Source: Chromatiaceae bacterium (GTDB lineage Bacteria > Pseudomonadota > Gammaproteobacteria > Chromatiales > Chromatiaceae). Taken from it: a stretch of 64,000 bases of DNA. The translations under genes were made by a program, and so were the position numbers. The stretch covers positions 117,127-181,126 of the forward strand of contig JACDZG010000003.1 in assembly GCA_013426805.1 (NCBI GenBank), read 5' to 3'. Numbering within the stretch: position 1 is the stretch's first letter; each line of letters begins with the position of its first letter. This document shows, piece after piece, positions 35,148 to 44,649 of this stretch. Under the pieces are notes generated by a model. The model searched no databases. It saw nothing but the letters and a program-made list of their open reading frames with translations, and had not been told where the DNA came from.

Positions 35148-36146
35148 ATGGACACCCTCACCCCTTGGCACCGACTCTTCGGCATCGCCCTGACCGACCT
35201 CTTCACCGGCCGCCCCTGGCGGGTGGATGTCGAAAAGGAGCTGGCGCTCAAGAGCCAGCGGCTGGACATCCTCATCATCGAACGTCGGCCGGGTGCCGCG
35301 CTTGATGCCGACCCCGCGGCGCTTGCTGGCCTGCCCGACGGGCTGGAGCGGCTCGCGGCGCACAATGTTCTGACCTACAAGTCGCAACACCAGCCACTCG
35401 ACGCCTGGGCTCTGGATGAACTGATCGGCCACTTCGTGACCTACCGCAAACTGGTCTCCATCGAGCGGGAACGCACCCCGGCCGCACCGCCGGCGGGCGC
35501 AGAGCCTGCGCGCGAGCTTGTCGAACCGCCGGCGGGGAGCTACCGTCTGCTCCCGGAGGACGACTTCGGCCTCTACGCGGTGGCCACGCGCACGCCGGAG
35601 CGGCTCTTCGCCCAACTGCCCCCGGGCACCCCGACCGCCACCCCCTGGCCAGGGGTATTCGAGCTGCGTTGGGGCGGAAGGATCGTCCGGCTGATCCTGC
35701 TCGGGGAGATCGCGGCGCATCCGCGCAATGCCCCTTGGGAGGTCTTCAGCGCTCGGCTGGAGCGGGTCCGCAATGGGCTGAGCAATTACCGCTCACGCAA
35801 TCCGCACGGTCGCGGCTTGCTGGGACAGTTGTATTTCCATTACCGTATTGAGGTACCTGACATGGCGTATACGATGGAGGAATTCGAGCACGACACCCGC
35901 CGCCTGCTGATCGCGCACCTGCATGAATTCGATCCGGACGAGATCCAGGCCATCTTAGAGCAGATCCCACCGCAGGAGCGGCTGCGCGGACTGGACCCCG
36001 AGGAACTGTTGCGCGCGCTGGACCCGCAGGATCGGTTGCGCGGGCTGGACCCGCAGGAGCGCCTGCGCGGGCTGGACCCCGAGGAACTGTTACGCGCGCT
36101 GGATCCCGCCGTCGTCGAGGATTGGCTTAAGCGTCGCGGGAACTGA
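35148..36146 (+). CDS. Rpn-like PD-(D/E)XK nuclease family protein with DP-rich C-terminal repeats
   Basis: The 332-aa product (ATG 35148) has an N-terminal domain resembling the Rpn/transposase-like nuclease group: WRVDVEKELALKSQRLDILI carries the E...D.L/I pattern, and YKSQHQPLDAWALDELIGHF follows. Residues ~130-240 contain GVFELRWGGRIVRLILLGEI. The last ~55 residues are tandem ~11-residue units such as RLRGLDPEELLRALDP, predicted helical; their DNA repeats between 35970 and 36110. Proteins of this kind are abundant, lineage-specific and poorly understood; Rpn proteins are DNA endonucleases linked to recombination. The catalytic residues are only tentatively assigned. No partner gene is seen. 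Confidence 0.6.
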   Translation: MDTLTPWHRLFGIALTDLFTGRPWRVDVEKELALKSQRLDILIIERRPGAALDADPAALAGLPDGLERLAAHNVLTYKSQHQPLDAWALDELIGHFVTYRKLVSIERERTPAAPPAGAEPARELVEPPAGSYRLLPEDDFGLYAVATRTPERLFAQLPPGTPTATPWPGVFELRWGGRIVRLILLGEIAAHPRNAPWEVFSARLERVRNGLSNYRSRNPHGRGLLGQLYFHYRIEVPDMAYTMEEFEHDTRRLLIAHLHEFDPDEIQAILEQIPPQERLRGLDPEELLRALDPQDRLRGLDPQERLRGLDPEELLRALDPAVVEDWLKRRGN

Positions 36147-36354
36147 AGGACGACCCTGCGATGTCGGCGCGGTCAGGCCAAGCACCCGGGCGCAGCCCGG
36201 TCTGCGCGCGGTCTCTTCCCGTCCCGAACCTCAGGCCGACGGGACCCACTCCCGTTCGATCCCCAGGCCCGGGCGCATCCCGACCTGCGGGAACCCGCCG
36301 CGACCGAGCGTTGCGAACCGCCCCCGCGGCCCGCGCACGGCGCCCCGAACCAGC

Positions 36355-37690
36355 TTAATTCGACGGCGAACGCGCCCGGCAGACCAGCGCATCGCCGCCG
36401 AGCTCCGGGGCCTGCGCGGGCTCCACAACCAGCACCTTGGTCGGCATGGGGCCGTGGGGTTTTGCAACCGTTTCCGGCGGCAGCCGACCCTGGAGACTCG
36501 GTTGCACCTCCAGACCGAGCGCCGCCAGGCGCGGCTCGGGGGCCGACAGACGCAGCAGGTACAGCCCCCAGCGGCGGTCCGGATCGCCCCGGTACCAATC
36601 CCGGATGGCGAAGACGGGTCGCGCGTAGCCGTGCAGGTGCAGCCGCTCCAAGGGGCGCGGAGCCACCAGGGAATCGATCGCCGGCAGGGCGTCGGCGCCG
36701 GTCGCGGATGCGGCGACCACCAGCGCGTACCAGGACCACCCCTGACTCGCGGGACCCGCGTCGCGGTACTCCAACTGAAAGCGCAGCGCCAGGACGACCA
36801 GGGCCGACTCGCCCTGCCCCGCCGGGATCTCGAGCCATTGCTCCCAGAGCCCGCCGGCGGCGGCGCGCAGCGCCGGGCTGGTGCCGCGGCCACCGCCGGC
36901 CGGGTTGTAGTCCGCCAGCAGCGGCGGCCCGTCGGCGAACACCACCGCAAACAGCAGATGGTAACCCGCGGCCCCCAGGGCGCGCATCCAGCGGGCATCC
37001 CACAGGCGGCGGGCTCGCCGACCCGCACCGCCCAGGCGAGCTTCTGGCCGGCGCCCAGACGCGCAATCTGACCGGAGCGCGGGATCGGGTGCGGGACCGT
37101 GTAGCGCCCGTCCGGGGTCATGCAGGCGATGAACGGCTCGGCCGCGCCGGCCGCACCGCCGCCGCGCTCGCCGGCGAGCGGGATGGGCCAGTCGCGCCAC
37201 AGCCAGAGGGCGGCACCCAGGGCCAGCCCGCCCACCAGGGCCAAACCGGCAGCGAGGGCCAGACAATCGGCCAGGAGCAGCGGCCAACGCGCGGCGCCCA
37301 GCCGACGGACCGCCTCGCCGAGCCAGCCGACCGGGACCACCGCCACGCCCAGGCGGCGCAACTCCGCCACCTCCGGCAGCCCGGCCACCGGGTGGCCCTG
37401 GTCGTCCGTGAGCGGGGTGAAGCAGAGTGCACGGGGCCGGGCCGGACCCTTCGACGCGCCGGCCATTCGGTCGCGCAGACCGGCCAGCTTCTACGGGTCG
37501 GGGGCTGCTGGTCCGGGTAGCGGCTCGGCGCCGCGAGGGTCCCGCCCAGGGTGAGCGTTCCATCCCAATCCCAGAGCGTCAACTCCTCCGCCAGCTCCGC
37601 GGCGGCCTCCGGGATGCTCAACCAGAGCAGGCCATACTGGCATGGGTCCTCCGCGGGCGGTGCCGTTCCAAGGTCGGTCGTTCGGGATAG
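36355..37690 (-). pseudogene. Membrane-anchored protein gene with two frameshifts, family unknown
   Basis: Coding sense can be followed through three frames. It begins near 37690 with YGLLWLSIPEAAAELAEELT and LWDWDGTLTLGGTL, shifts near 37500 to a frame with CFTPLTDDQGHPVAGLPEVA, a membrane segment (LLLADCLALAAGLALVGGLA) and FIACMTPDGRYTVPHPIPRS, then shifts near 37020 to RRLWDARWMRALGAAGYHLL, WLEIPAGQGESALVV and a C-terminus ending CRARSPSN. Codon pattern and protein character are continuous across the breaks, so these are likely one-base indels in a former ~430-residue single-pass protein. No family recognised. Sequencing error is the alternative explanation. Confidence 0.45.
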
Positions 37691-37769
37691 GGGCGTGCGG
37701 TCGGCGGGCGCACCGCGATCGCCGTTGCGCACTATTATGATTGCCCTGCCGCTCACAGGAACTCGAGCC

Positions 37770-38150
37770 ATGTCCTTTCCGCCCAAGCCGCGACTCCAGT
37801 TCGCCGACTGGCTGGCCGCCGAGCGCGCGTCCGATCAGGGCCGAACCGAATTTCTGGATGGCGAGGTGTTCGCCATGGCGGGCGGCTCCGAGACCCACAA
37901 CCTGATCTGCGGGAATGTCCTGCGCAAGTTGGGGACCCGCTTCAAGGACCGCCCCTGCTATGTCTACACCAGCGACATGAAGGTCCGGATCGAGTCAGCC
38001 AACCTGGGCACCTACCCGGATGTCATGGCGGTCTGCGGGGAGCGGTTGTTCTGGGTCGGCAGCGGCAGCCGAAAACCCATTTCCAAGGCCGCCAGCCTGG
38101 CGATCGGCCGTTCCGTCAGAAAATGCCCCAGCAAGACCATGAACCAGTGA
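37770..38150 (+). pseudogene. Uma2-family endonuclease, 3'-truncated
   Basis: ATG 37770 (CAGGA upstream) starts a normal Uma2/DUF820 N-terminal half: FADWLAAERASDQGRTEFLD, GEVFAMAGGSETHN, LICGNVLRKLG, CYVYTSDMKVRIESANLGTY and PDVMAVCGE. At about 38042 the family pattern stops (the expected NP..IVEVLSPST core with the catalytic residues is absent) and the sequence becomes the antisense of a second, oppositely oriented Uma2 gene. The nuclease core is lost. Confidence 0.7.
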
Positions 38151-38350
38151 TAGACCTGGAAGGTCTCGTAATCGGACACTGGTTTCTCCTCCAGGCGGCC
38201 GTCGTTCCATTCGTAGTGGATGTCGGAGTCGAGATAGTACAGACGCCAATACGCGTCCTCCGAGACGACACGGCCGGCATGAGAGCAGGGCGCAACCGGT
38301 TCCGGGGTCGGTTGCGTCAGACGCGGTTCGGCAAAGGCGGATTGGGACAT
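37995..38350 (-). pseudogene. Uma2-family endonuclease, 3'-truncated, opposite strand
   Basis: From the ATG at 38350, after a variable leader, it reads VSEDAYWRLYYLDSDIHYEW, NDGRLEEKPVSDYET and VYHWFMVLLGHFLTERPIAR, then LEMGFRLPL, the N-terminal third of a Uma2 protein of a different subgroup from its neighbour. The pattern ends at about 38060, where it meets the tail of the plus-strand Uma2 gene. Both genes have lost their 3' parts, consistent with a deletion spanning the ends of two convergent genes. Confidence 0.65.
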
Positions 38351-38408
38351 GGGCATCGCCGGATGTGGGACGTCACCGACCAAAGCGTAGCACACACGGG
38401 GGCGAGGA

Positions 38409-40715
38409 CTAGCGCTGCGCGTCCGCGGCCGTGTCCGCCGCCTCCAGCGGCTCGCTGAAACCACACTCTTTCTGTGGGCAAACCCGCTCGGCCCCTTTGC
38501 GCTGGGTGGTCTTGAGCGTCATGACCGGCCAGCCGCACTTGGGGCAAGGCTCGGCAATCGGTTCGTTCCACACCGCGTAGTCACACTTCGGATAGGTGGA
38601 ACAGGAGTAGAAGAACTTGCCGCGCCGCGATTTTTTCTTCTGCAGCGTGCCCTTGCCGCACTTCGGGCAGACCACACCGGTATCCTCCGGACGCTCCAGC
38701 GGCTCGATGTGCTTGCACTTGGGATAGCCGCTGCACCCGATGAACTTGCCGTAACGGCCGTTCTTGACCTCCAGGACTGAGCCGCAATCCGGGCAAACGC
38801 GACCCTCGATGACCTCTTTCGGCTCCGGTTCGGCCCCATCGGCGGTGAGATCGCGGGTGTAGTCACATTCCGGATAATTGGTGCAGCCGATGAAACGACC
38901 GTTACGCCCGAGCCGGATCGAGAGTGGACCGCCGCACTTGGGACACAGCTCATCGATGCGCTCCTGAGTCACGTCGCTGCGCTTGACGTGCTCCTGCGTA
39001 TGATCGATCCGCTCCTTGAAAGGCCGCCAGAAATTCTCCAGCAGCGGGACCCATTCCTCCTCGCCGCGGGACACGGCATCCAGCTCATCCTCGAGCCGCG
39101 CCGTGAAGTCGTAATCGACATAGGTCTTGAAGTGTTCGGTGAGAAACTTATTCACCACGCGCCCGACATCGGTCGGCTTGAAGCGCTTGGCGTCCAACAC
39201 CGCGTACTCGCGATCCTGCAAGGTGGAGATGATCGAGGCATAAGTGGACGGCCGGCCGATTCCGTACTCCTCCAGCGTTTTGATCAGGGTCGCTTCACTG
39301 AAGCGCGGCGGCGGCTCGGTGAAATGTTGTTCGGACCGAATACCCAGCAGATCGACCAGGTCCCCCACTTCCATCGGCGGGAGCATGCTGTCCTCATCAT
39401 CATCGCCACTGCTGGCGTCGTCCCGACCCTCCAGATAGACCCGCATGAATCCCGGCTCGGCGACGGTCGAGCCGGTGGCGCGAAATGTATTGCCGGTTCC
39501 GGCACTCAAATTCACCGAGACCTGATTGATCAGGGCATGCGCCATCTGACAGGCAAGCGTGCGCTTCCACACCAACTCATAGAGCCGGAACTGCTCCGGA
39601 CTCAGAAAAGCTTTGATCTCCTTGGGCTCACGCAGGATCGACGTAGGGCGGATCGCCTCATGCGCCTCCTGGGCGTTCTTCGCCTTGGTCTTGTACAGGC
39701 GCGGTTGCTCGGGCAGGTGATTCGCCCCGTAGCGCTCGCTGACATAGAGACGGATCTCAGCCACGGCCTCCTGGGCCAGATTCACCGAGTCGGTCCGCAT
39801 ATAGGAGATGAGACCGACGGCGCCGCCGCCGACATCCACACCCTCATAGAGTTGCTGGGCGACGCGCATGGTGCGCTGTGCGGTAAAACCGAGCTTGCGC
39901 GCCGCCTCTTGCTGCAGCGTGGACGTAATGAAGGGTGGGGCCGGGTTGCGCTTGCGCTGCTTGCGCTCGACCTGCTCGACCCGCAGCGTGCCGGCGGCGG
40001 CCGTTTCCAGAGCGCCCTGAACCACGGCCGCCCGGTCGCCGTCGGTGATGGTGAACTGCTCCACTTTGGCGCCGCCGAATTCGATCAGGCGCGCCATGAA
40101 AGGCCGCGCCGCGCGGTCACAGTCGGCCTCGATCGACCAGTATTCCTGCCGGACGAAGGCTTCGATCTCAATCTCACGCTCGCAAATCAGCCGCAGGGCC
40201 GGACTCTGCACACGCCCGGCCGAGAGCCCGCGTCTGACCTTCTTCCACAGCAGCGGCGACAGATTGAAGCCGACCAGATAATCGAGAGCGCGGCGCGCCT
40301 GTTGGGCGTTGACCAGGTCGTAGGCCAGTTCCCGCGGATTGGCCACCGCCTCCTGGACGGCGCGCTTGGTGATCTCGTTGAAGACCACCCGATGCACCGG
40401 CTTCTTGCCGATCTGACGGCGCGCCTTGAGCAACTCGTAAAGATGCCAGGAGATCGCCTCCCCCTCGCGGTCCGGGTCAGTCGCAAGATACAGCGCATCG
40501 GCATCCTTGAGCTTCTTGGCGATTGCCTGCACGTGCTTTTCGTTGCGCTCGATGATCTGGTATTTCATTTCGAACCCATGTTCCGGATCGACCGCCCCCT
40601 CCTTGGGGATCAAATCGCGCACATGACCGTAAGACGCGATGACATCGAAGTCCGGACCCAGGTACTTCTGAATGGTCTTGGCCTTGGCAGGCGATTCGAC
40701 GATGACGAGATTCAT
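38409..40715 (-). CDS. topA: DNA topoisomerase I (type IA)
   Basis: TopA relaxes negative supercoils by single-strand passage. The 768-aa product has the Toprim domain (MNLVIVESPAKAKTIQKYLG start; ATDPDREGEAISWH with the DxD metal residues), the active-site tyrosine in LISYMRTDSVNLA (~residue 310), AHEAIRPTSI, GIGRPSTYASIIS, and four C-terminal CxxC zinc-ribbon units (CPKCGGPL, CPDCGSVLE, CPKCGKGTL, CPKCGWPV). ATG 40715 is fixed by the family N-terminus but has no ribosome-binding site; it is preceded by TATCCAC repeats. It is downstream of smg, the standard gammaproteobacterial order. Confidence 0.97.
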   Translation of the reverse strand: MNLVIVESPAKAKTIQKYLGPDFDVIASYGHVRDLIPKEGAVDPEHGFEMKYQIIERNEKHVQAIAKKLKDADALYLATDPDREGEAISWHLYELLKARRQIGKKPVHRVVFNEITKRAVQEAVANPRELAYDLVNAQQARRALDYLVGFNLSPLLWKKVRRGLSAGRVQSPALRLICEREIEIEAFVRQEYWSIEADCDRAARPFMARLIEFGGAKVEQFTITDGDRAAVVQGALETAAAGTLRVEQVERKQRKRNPAPPFITSTLQQEAARKLGFTAQRTMRVAQQLYEGVDVGGGAVGLISYMRTDSVNLAQEAVAEIRLYVSERYGANHLPEQPRLYKTKAKNAQEAHEAIRPTSILREPKEIKAFLSPEQFRLYELVWKRTLACQMAHALINQVSVNLSAGTGNTFRATGSTVAEPGFMRVYLEGRDDASSGDDDEDSMLPPMEVGDLVDLLGIRSEQHFTEPPPRFSEATLIKTLEEYGIGRPSTYASIISTLQDREYAVLDAKRFKPTDVGRVVNKFLTEHFKTYVDYDFTARLEDELDAVSRGEEEWVPLLENFWRPFKERIDHTQEHVKRSDVTQERIDELCPKCGGPLSIRLGRNGRFIGCTNYPECDYTRDLTADGAEPEPKEVIEGRVCPDCGSVLEVKNGRYGKFIGCSGYPKCKHIEPLERPEDTGVVCPKCGKGTLQKKKSRRGKFFYSCSTYPKCDYAVWNEPIAEPCPKCGWPVMTLKTTQRKGAERVCPQKECGFSEPLEAADTAADAQR

Positions 40716-40880
40716 GGGATAGTGAGAAGTGGATAGTGGATAGTGGAGAGCGAGGTGTCGATATGGGCGAGCGGGTGGGCAGCGGCAGATAGGCAACGTG
40801 GGCCTGGACATCGGAACGTTTGGTCACAGACCATGAAACATCCCGCTTCAACTATCCACTATCCACTATCCACTAACCAC
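40716..40880. repeat. TATCCAC heptamer repeats in inverted arrangement
   Basis: Just upstream of topA the plus strand has GTGGATAGTGGATAGTGGA (from ~40729), and ~110 bases further the reverse, CTATCCACTATCCACTATCC (from 40854), follows just after the smg stop. The two seven-base-period tracts face each other and could form a long-range hairpin in the smg-topA spacer. The tracts occupy the place where the topA ribosome-binding site should be. Confidence 0.6.
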
Positions 40881-40883
40881 TTC

Positions 40884-41363
40884 CTAATGCAGATACTCGG
40901 GCGCTTCGTTGTAAACCAGATCTTCCATCCGGGTGAAGGCGGCCTCACGGCCCGGACGGTTCAACAGCACCAGGAGTACGACCCATTTGATCTCGTCCAC
41001 CGAGACTTGGGGATGATCGATGGCCAGGGCGCGTTCGATCACCAACTCGCGGCTGGCCGGATCGAGGATGCCGCTTTGCTCCAGAAACAACAGGAAGCCG
41101 CACCCTGCCACGTCCAGCTTGGCGCACTCATCCGCCGCGTAGACCCGCATGGACCCCGCCGCGTGGCCTTGATAGGACGGCGTCTGCGCACCCTCGGCCA
41201 ATTCGTCGAGCCAGCAGAGCGCCTTGGCGATCTCGCCCGCGCTGAAGCCGGCCTGGCTCAGTTCGTCCTCCAACTCACCCTGGTCCACCGGGGGCTGCCC
41301 CTCACCATCCATGTAGTTCTCGAAAAGATAGATCAGGACATCAACCATGCTGTCGTACATCAA
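40884..41363 (-). CDS. smg: Smg family protein (DUF494)
   Basis: The 159-aa product has the family start VDVLIYLFENYMDGEGQPPV and the conserved end IKWVVLLVLLNRPGREAAF. It is helical and cytoplasmic. Smg is conserved between dprA and topA in gammaproteobacteria; its function is unknown, with suggested links to DNA uptake or topology only through gene order. Start ATG 41363; a second ATG follows directly and another at 41348. Normal length. Confidence 0.93.
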   Translation of the reverse strand: MMYDSMVDVLIYLFENYMDGEGQPPVDQGELEDELSQAGFSAGEIAKALCWLDELAEGAQTPSYQGHAAGSMRVYAADECAKLDVAGCGFLLFLEQSGILDPASRELVIERALAIDHPQVSVDEIKWVVLLVLLNRPGREAAFTRMEDLVYNEAPEYLH

Positions 41364-41543
41364 CCAACCTCAGTGAACGGCGCCAACCCGCGGGCTGACT
41401 GGAACGTGCTCCTTTCGGCGCGGTCGGCTTGCAGCACCGATGCAGATCGACTGGTCACGCCGGGAGGGTCGGCTGACGGCCCGCGGTCCCGCCGCGCAAC
41501 CGCCCGGCAACCCGCGGACACGGCCGTGAACGCCGCTCCGGAG

Positions 41544-42665
41544 TCATTCCCGGACGCGGCAATAGCAGCCTCCGACTTCGGATGATACATGACCCTCTAA
41601 CTCCAACACCAACAACATGGACGACACCGCCTCCGCGGGCAGCCCGGTCGCGCGGATCAGCGCGTCCGGTGCGACCGGGTCGAAGCCCAGTGCGGCCAGC
41701 AGCCGCTGGTAGTCCGGGTCCAGGTCTTTGCCCGCCGCGCTACCCCCGACGCACACGGAGTCGGTGACCGCATCGACCACGCCATCCGCCATGGCCCGGC
41801 GTAACAGCGGGCTCAACTGCGCCAGCACCTCGGCCGGGTCTTCGACCAGATGCGCGCCGTCGCGGATCAGCGCATGGCAACCGCGTGCCAGCGGATTGCG
41901 GATCGAGCCCGGCACCGCGAACACCTCGCGCCCCTGCTCTCCGGCCTGACGGGCGGTGATGAGCGAGCCGCTGCGCAACGCCGCCTCGGTGACCAGGATG
42001 CCCAACGACAACCCGGAGATGATGCGGTTGCGCCGCGGGAAGTTGCTGGCCCGCGGCCCTTCGCCGGGGGCGAACTCGCTCACCAGCGCCCCCTCCTCAA
42101 CGATTTGCCTGGCCAGATCGCGGTGGCCGGCCGGATAAACCCGGTCGGGACCGGTGCCCAGCACCGCGATGGTTTTCCCGCTCTTCAGCGCACCCGCATG
42201 GGCGGCACCGTCGATTCCGGTTGCCAGTCCGCTGGTGATGACCAGCCCACAGGCTGCCAGGCGGCTGGCGAAGTCGCGCGTCATCTCCCGGCCGGTCGGG
42301 GTGGGATTGCGACTGCCGACGATCGCCACCTGGGGTTCGGCCAGCAATCGCGGATCCCCGCGGACATACAGGAGGATCGGCGGATCCGGGATCTCGGCCA
42401 GCAAGGGTGGATACCGCGGATCGTCGCGGGCCAGGATATAGGCATCCGGCTGCGCCGCCCAGGCCAGGACCGAGCCGATCCAGTCGCGGTTCGGCTGCTT
42501 GATCGCCGTGACCGCGTCAGGCCGCAGCCCCAGTTCCGCCAAAGCGCCGGCTCTGGCCGCGACCACCGCATCCGGACTACCGAAGTGCGCGATGAGTCGG
42601 GCGCAGGTCCGCGGCCCGACTCCGGGGGCCGCGGTCAGCGTCAGCCAGGCGTCGAGGGTGGTCAA
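41544..42665 (-). CDS. dprA: DNA-processing protein DprA (Smf)
   Basis: DprA loads RecA on single-stranded DNA taken up during transformation. The 373-aa product has an N-terminal helix-hairpin-helix/SAM-like part (LTAAPGVGPRTCARLIAHFG), the Rossmann core with VAIVGSRNPTPTGREMTRDF, ITSGLATGIDGAAHAGAL, TIAVLGTGPDRVYPAGHRDL, FPRRNRIISGLS, VTEAALRSGSLITARQAGEQ and FAVPGSI, and a C-terminal winged-helix (~310-370). The start is TTG 42665, 6 bases after the LysM gene stop. A 180-base spacer separates it from smg. Confidence 0.95.
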   Translation of the reverse strand: MTTLDAWLTLTAAPGVGPRTCARLIAHFGSPDAVVAARAGALAELGLRPDAVTAIKQPNRDWIGSVLAWAAQPDAYILARDDPRYPPLLAEIPDPPILLYVRGDPRLLAEPQVAIVGSRNPTPTGREMTRDFASRLAACGLVITSGLATGIDGAAHAGALKSGKTIAVLGTGPDRVYPAGHRDLARQIVEEGALVSEFAPGEGPRASNFPRRNRIISGLSLGILVTEAALRSGSLITARQAGEQGREVFAVPGSIRNPLARGCHALIRDGAHLVEDPAEVLAQLSPLLRRAMADGVVDAVTDSVCVGGSAAGKDLDPDYQRLLAALGFDPVAPDALIRATGLPAEAVSSMLLVLELEGHVSSEVGGCYCRVRE

Positions 42666-42671
42666 ACGGGC

Positions 42672-43946
42672 TCAGGCCGGTGGCGGGGCAACCTTGTCGT
42701 TGGTGCGCATCGGCCGCGAAGCGTCCAGGATGATGGCGAAGCTCACCCGTTCGAAGGTACGAAAGACCATGAGAACACCGGAACGCTCGAAGGGATGAAT
42801 GAAGGTGCTGCGCGTCCGCCGCATATCGGTGGTGGGCGGCAGCGGCGTGTTGGCATCCGGCTCATTGGCACGCCAGCGGCGGGTCGTCCAGTCATCGCCG
42901 AACCAGAAGGCGCCGGACAACGGCGTCTCCTCCTTCCAGTTCCAGTTGTAACCACCCCGACGGACTAAATCCTGCTCCTTATTACCTCCTTGATAAATCT
43001 CGAAAACATGACCTGTCTGCACCTTCTCGCGGGTGCCGAGATTAATGACCACTACATCATACTGACCCACCTGGGTCACCCCGTTCAACACGCTCAGAAT
43101 CTGACCACGCAGCCCGGCGGGGCCTGGCCGCGGATAAAAGTTGGAAAGTGACTCTTCCAGCGCCGCGGGGATGACCCGATCGCCGATGGCGACTTCACGC
43201 TCGGCACGCAACACCCGTAGCTTGGCAGGATCGCCGACCCGCTCGAGTGCCGCGTTGGCGACGAAGGTCGCCTCATAGCCCAGCACTTCGTTGGTCTTGG
43301 GGTCGCGCAAGGCATCACCGGGACGCAGGACCTGAAAGCGGTCCGGCGTGGCGCGGTCGATCCGCCGCACGTAGATGGTGTCGCCGATGCCGGCAACGAT
43401 GCGCTCGTCCGGGAAGCCGACGACATAGGGCGCGCGCTTGACCTGATCCGACTCCGCCACGTAGGGCTGCGTCAGGAAGGGGCCGATATACGCGATCGGG
43501 ATGGTCGGAACCGCATCCGTCAGCGAGCTGACCCGGACCCGCGGGTGGAGCTTGACCACCCGCATGCCGCCCTGATAACCAGCGTCCGACGTGTTGCCCC
43601 GATCGACGCCGATCCGCGGCCGGCCGTCGACCATCGTCAGGCGCAACACATCGCCCGGGTAGATCAGGTCGGGGTTGCCGACGTCGCCATTGGAACGCCA
43701 GACCTCGCGCCAGCGCCAGGGGTCCCGCAGGAAGCGACCGGCGATGCTCCACAGGGTGTCGCCGGCTTGGACCTGGTAGGTGCTCGGGGCATCCGGCAGC
43801 AGTTCGACCCCCTGCGCCGCGGCCACACCGACCAGGAGCGCGGCTCCCAACAGCAGCGCCAGCCCCCGACGGGCCACGGCCACGCCCGCGTGAAACCGAG
43901 CAGGGACGCGGGCCGCACCAACGACAGCGAGGAAGTGAGCGGGCAT
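42672..43946 (-). CDS. LysM-domain peptidoglycan-binding protein
   Basis: The 424-aa product starts at ATG 43946 (GGAGG five bases upstream). The N-terminus has a signal peptide (GLALLLGAALLVGVAAA). One LysM domain lies at ~60-110 (YQVQAGDTLWSIAGRFLRDP ... LIYPGDVLRL). The rest (~290 residues) is the family-specific part with RKVQTGH-like segments such as LGTREKVQTGHVFEIYQ near 320, and a C-terminal VLMVFRTFERVSFAIILDAS. It binds the cell wall in the periplasm; its exact role is unknown. The position between dprA and def (divergent) is conserved in gammaproteobacteria. Confidence 0.93.
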   Translation of the reverse strand: MPAHFLAVVGAARVPARFHAGVAVARRGLALLLGAALLVGVAAAQGVELLPDAPSTYQVQAGDTLWSIAGRFLRDPWRWREVWRSNGDVGNPDLIYPGDVLRLTMVDGRPRIGVDRGNTSDAGYQGGMRVVKLHPRVRVSSLTDAVPTIPIAYIGPFLTQPYVAESDQVKRAPYVVGFPDERIVAGIGDTIYVRRIDRATPDRFQVLRPGDALRDPKTNEVLGYEATFVANAALERVGDPAKLRVLRAEREVAIGDRVIPAALEESLSNFYPRPGPAGLRGQILSVLNGVTQVGQYDVVVINLGTREKVQTGHVFEIYQGGNKEQDLVRRGGYNWNWKEETPLSGAFWFGDDWTTRRWRANEPDANTPLPPTTDMRRTRSTFIHPFERSGVLMVFRTFERVSFAIILDASRPMRTNDKVAPPPA

Positions 43947-44115
43947 TGATCCTCCGGCGGGGTCGATTCCAGATTCACCCGACCCCAATAGGCGTGTAGT
44001 ATGCATCGGATAGTAGCGCATGGTACCGCGGCGCTTCCAGCAACCAAGCGGGCAATCTCACCCCCCGCGGACGGCCCATGCTCCCGCAGCACTAGCTTCG
44101 ACCACAATTTTAGGT

Positions 44116-44649
44116 ATGGCACAGCTCGATATCCTCACCTTTCCAGACACCCGACTGCGCACCCAGGCCGCGCCGGTGGCGCAGGTCGATGCGCGGGTCC
44201 AGCGGATCGTCGCCGATATGTTCGAGACCATGTACGCGGCCCCCGGCATCGGACTGGCCGCGATTCAGGTCAACATCCCGCTGCAGATCATCGTCATCGA
44301 CTGCTCGGAGGAGCACGACCAGCCCTTGTGTCTCATCAATCCGCAGATCCTGGAACTGCGTGGCGTTGAGCAAATGGACGAGGGGTGTCTGTCGGTCCCC
44401 GGGTTCTATGAGCCGGTCACGCGCGCTGAGGCCGTGCGGGTCAGTGCACTGGACCGCACCGGCACCCCCGTTACGCTGGACACCGACGGACTCCTGGCGG
44501 TCTGCATCCAACATGAGATCGATCACCTGCATGGGAAACTATTCGTCGACCATATCTCGGCCTTGAAGCGGCTGCGCATCCGCCGCAAACTCGAAAAAGG
44601 TCAGCGGCAAAACAAACCCGCGGAACAGCCGCGGCGGCGGGTCATCTGA
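44116..44649 (+). CDS. def: Peptide deformylase
   Basis: This metalloenzyme removes the formyl group from nascent proteins. The 177-aa product shows all three motifs: [10 protein letters not shown] (GxGLAAxQ), [11 protein letters not shown] (Cys metal ligand) and [12 protein letters not shown] (HExxH). Start ATG 44116, with TAGG upstream; the N-terminus [11 protein letters not shown] fits the family. The basic C-terminal tail ([11 protein letters not shown]) is common. It is directly followed by fmt with no gap. Confidence 0.97.
   Translation: MAQLDILTFPDTRLRTQAAPVAQVDARVQRIVADMFETMYAAPGIGLAAIQVNIPLQIIVIDCSEEHDQPLCLINPQILELRGVEQMDEGCLSVPGFYEPVTRAEAVRVSALDRTGTPVTLDTDGLLAVCIQHEIDHLHGKLFVDHISALKRLRIRRKLEKGQRQNKPAEQPRRRVI

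Noticed and set aside
37118..37786. 222-codon frame on the minus strand upstream of the Uma2 gene, as an independent gene
   Set aside because: Only its middle part carries protein-like sequence, which joins the frameshifted membrane-protein gene; the rest is antisense or out of frame.
38988..40736. Long open frame (582 codons) antisense to topA
   Set aside because: Same reason: topA is unmistakable and the antisense translation has no recognisable content.
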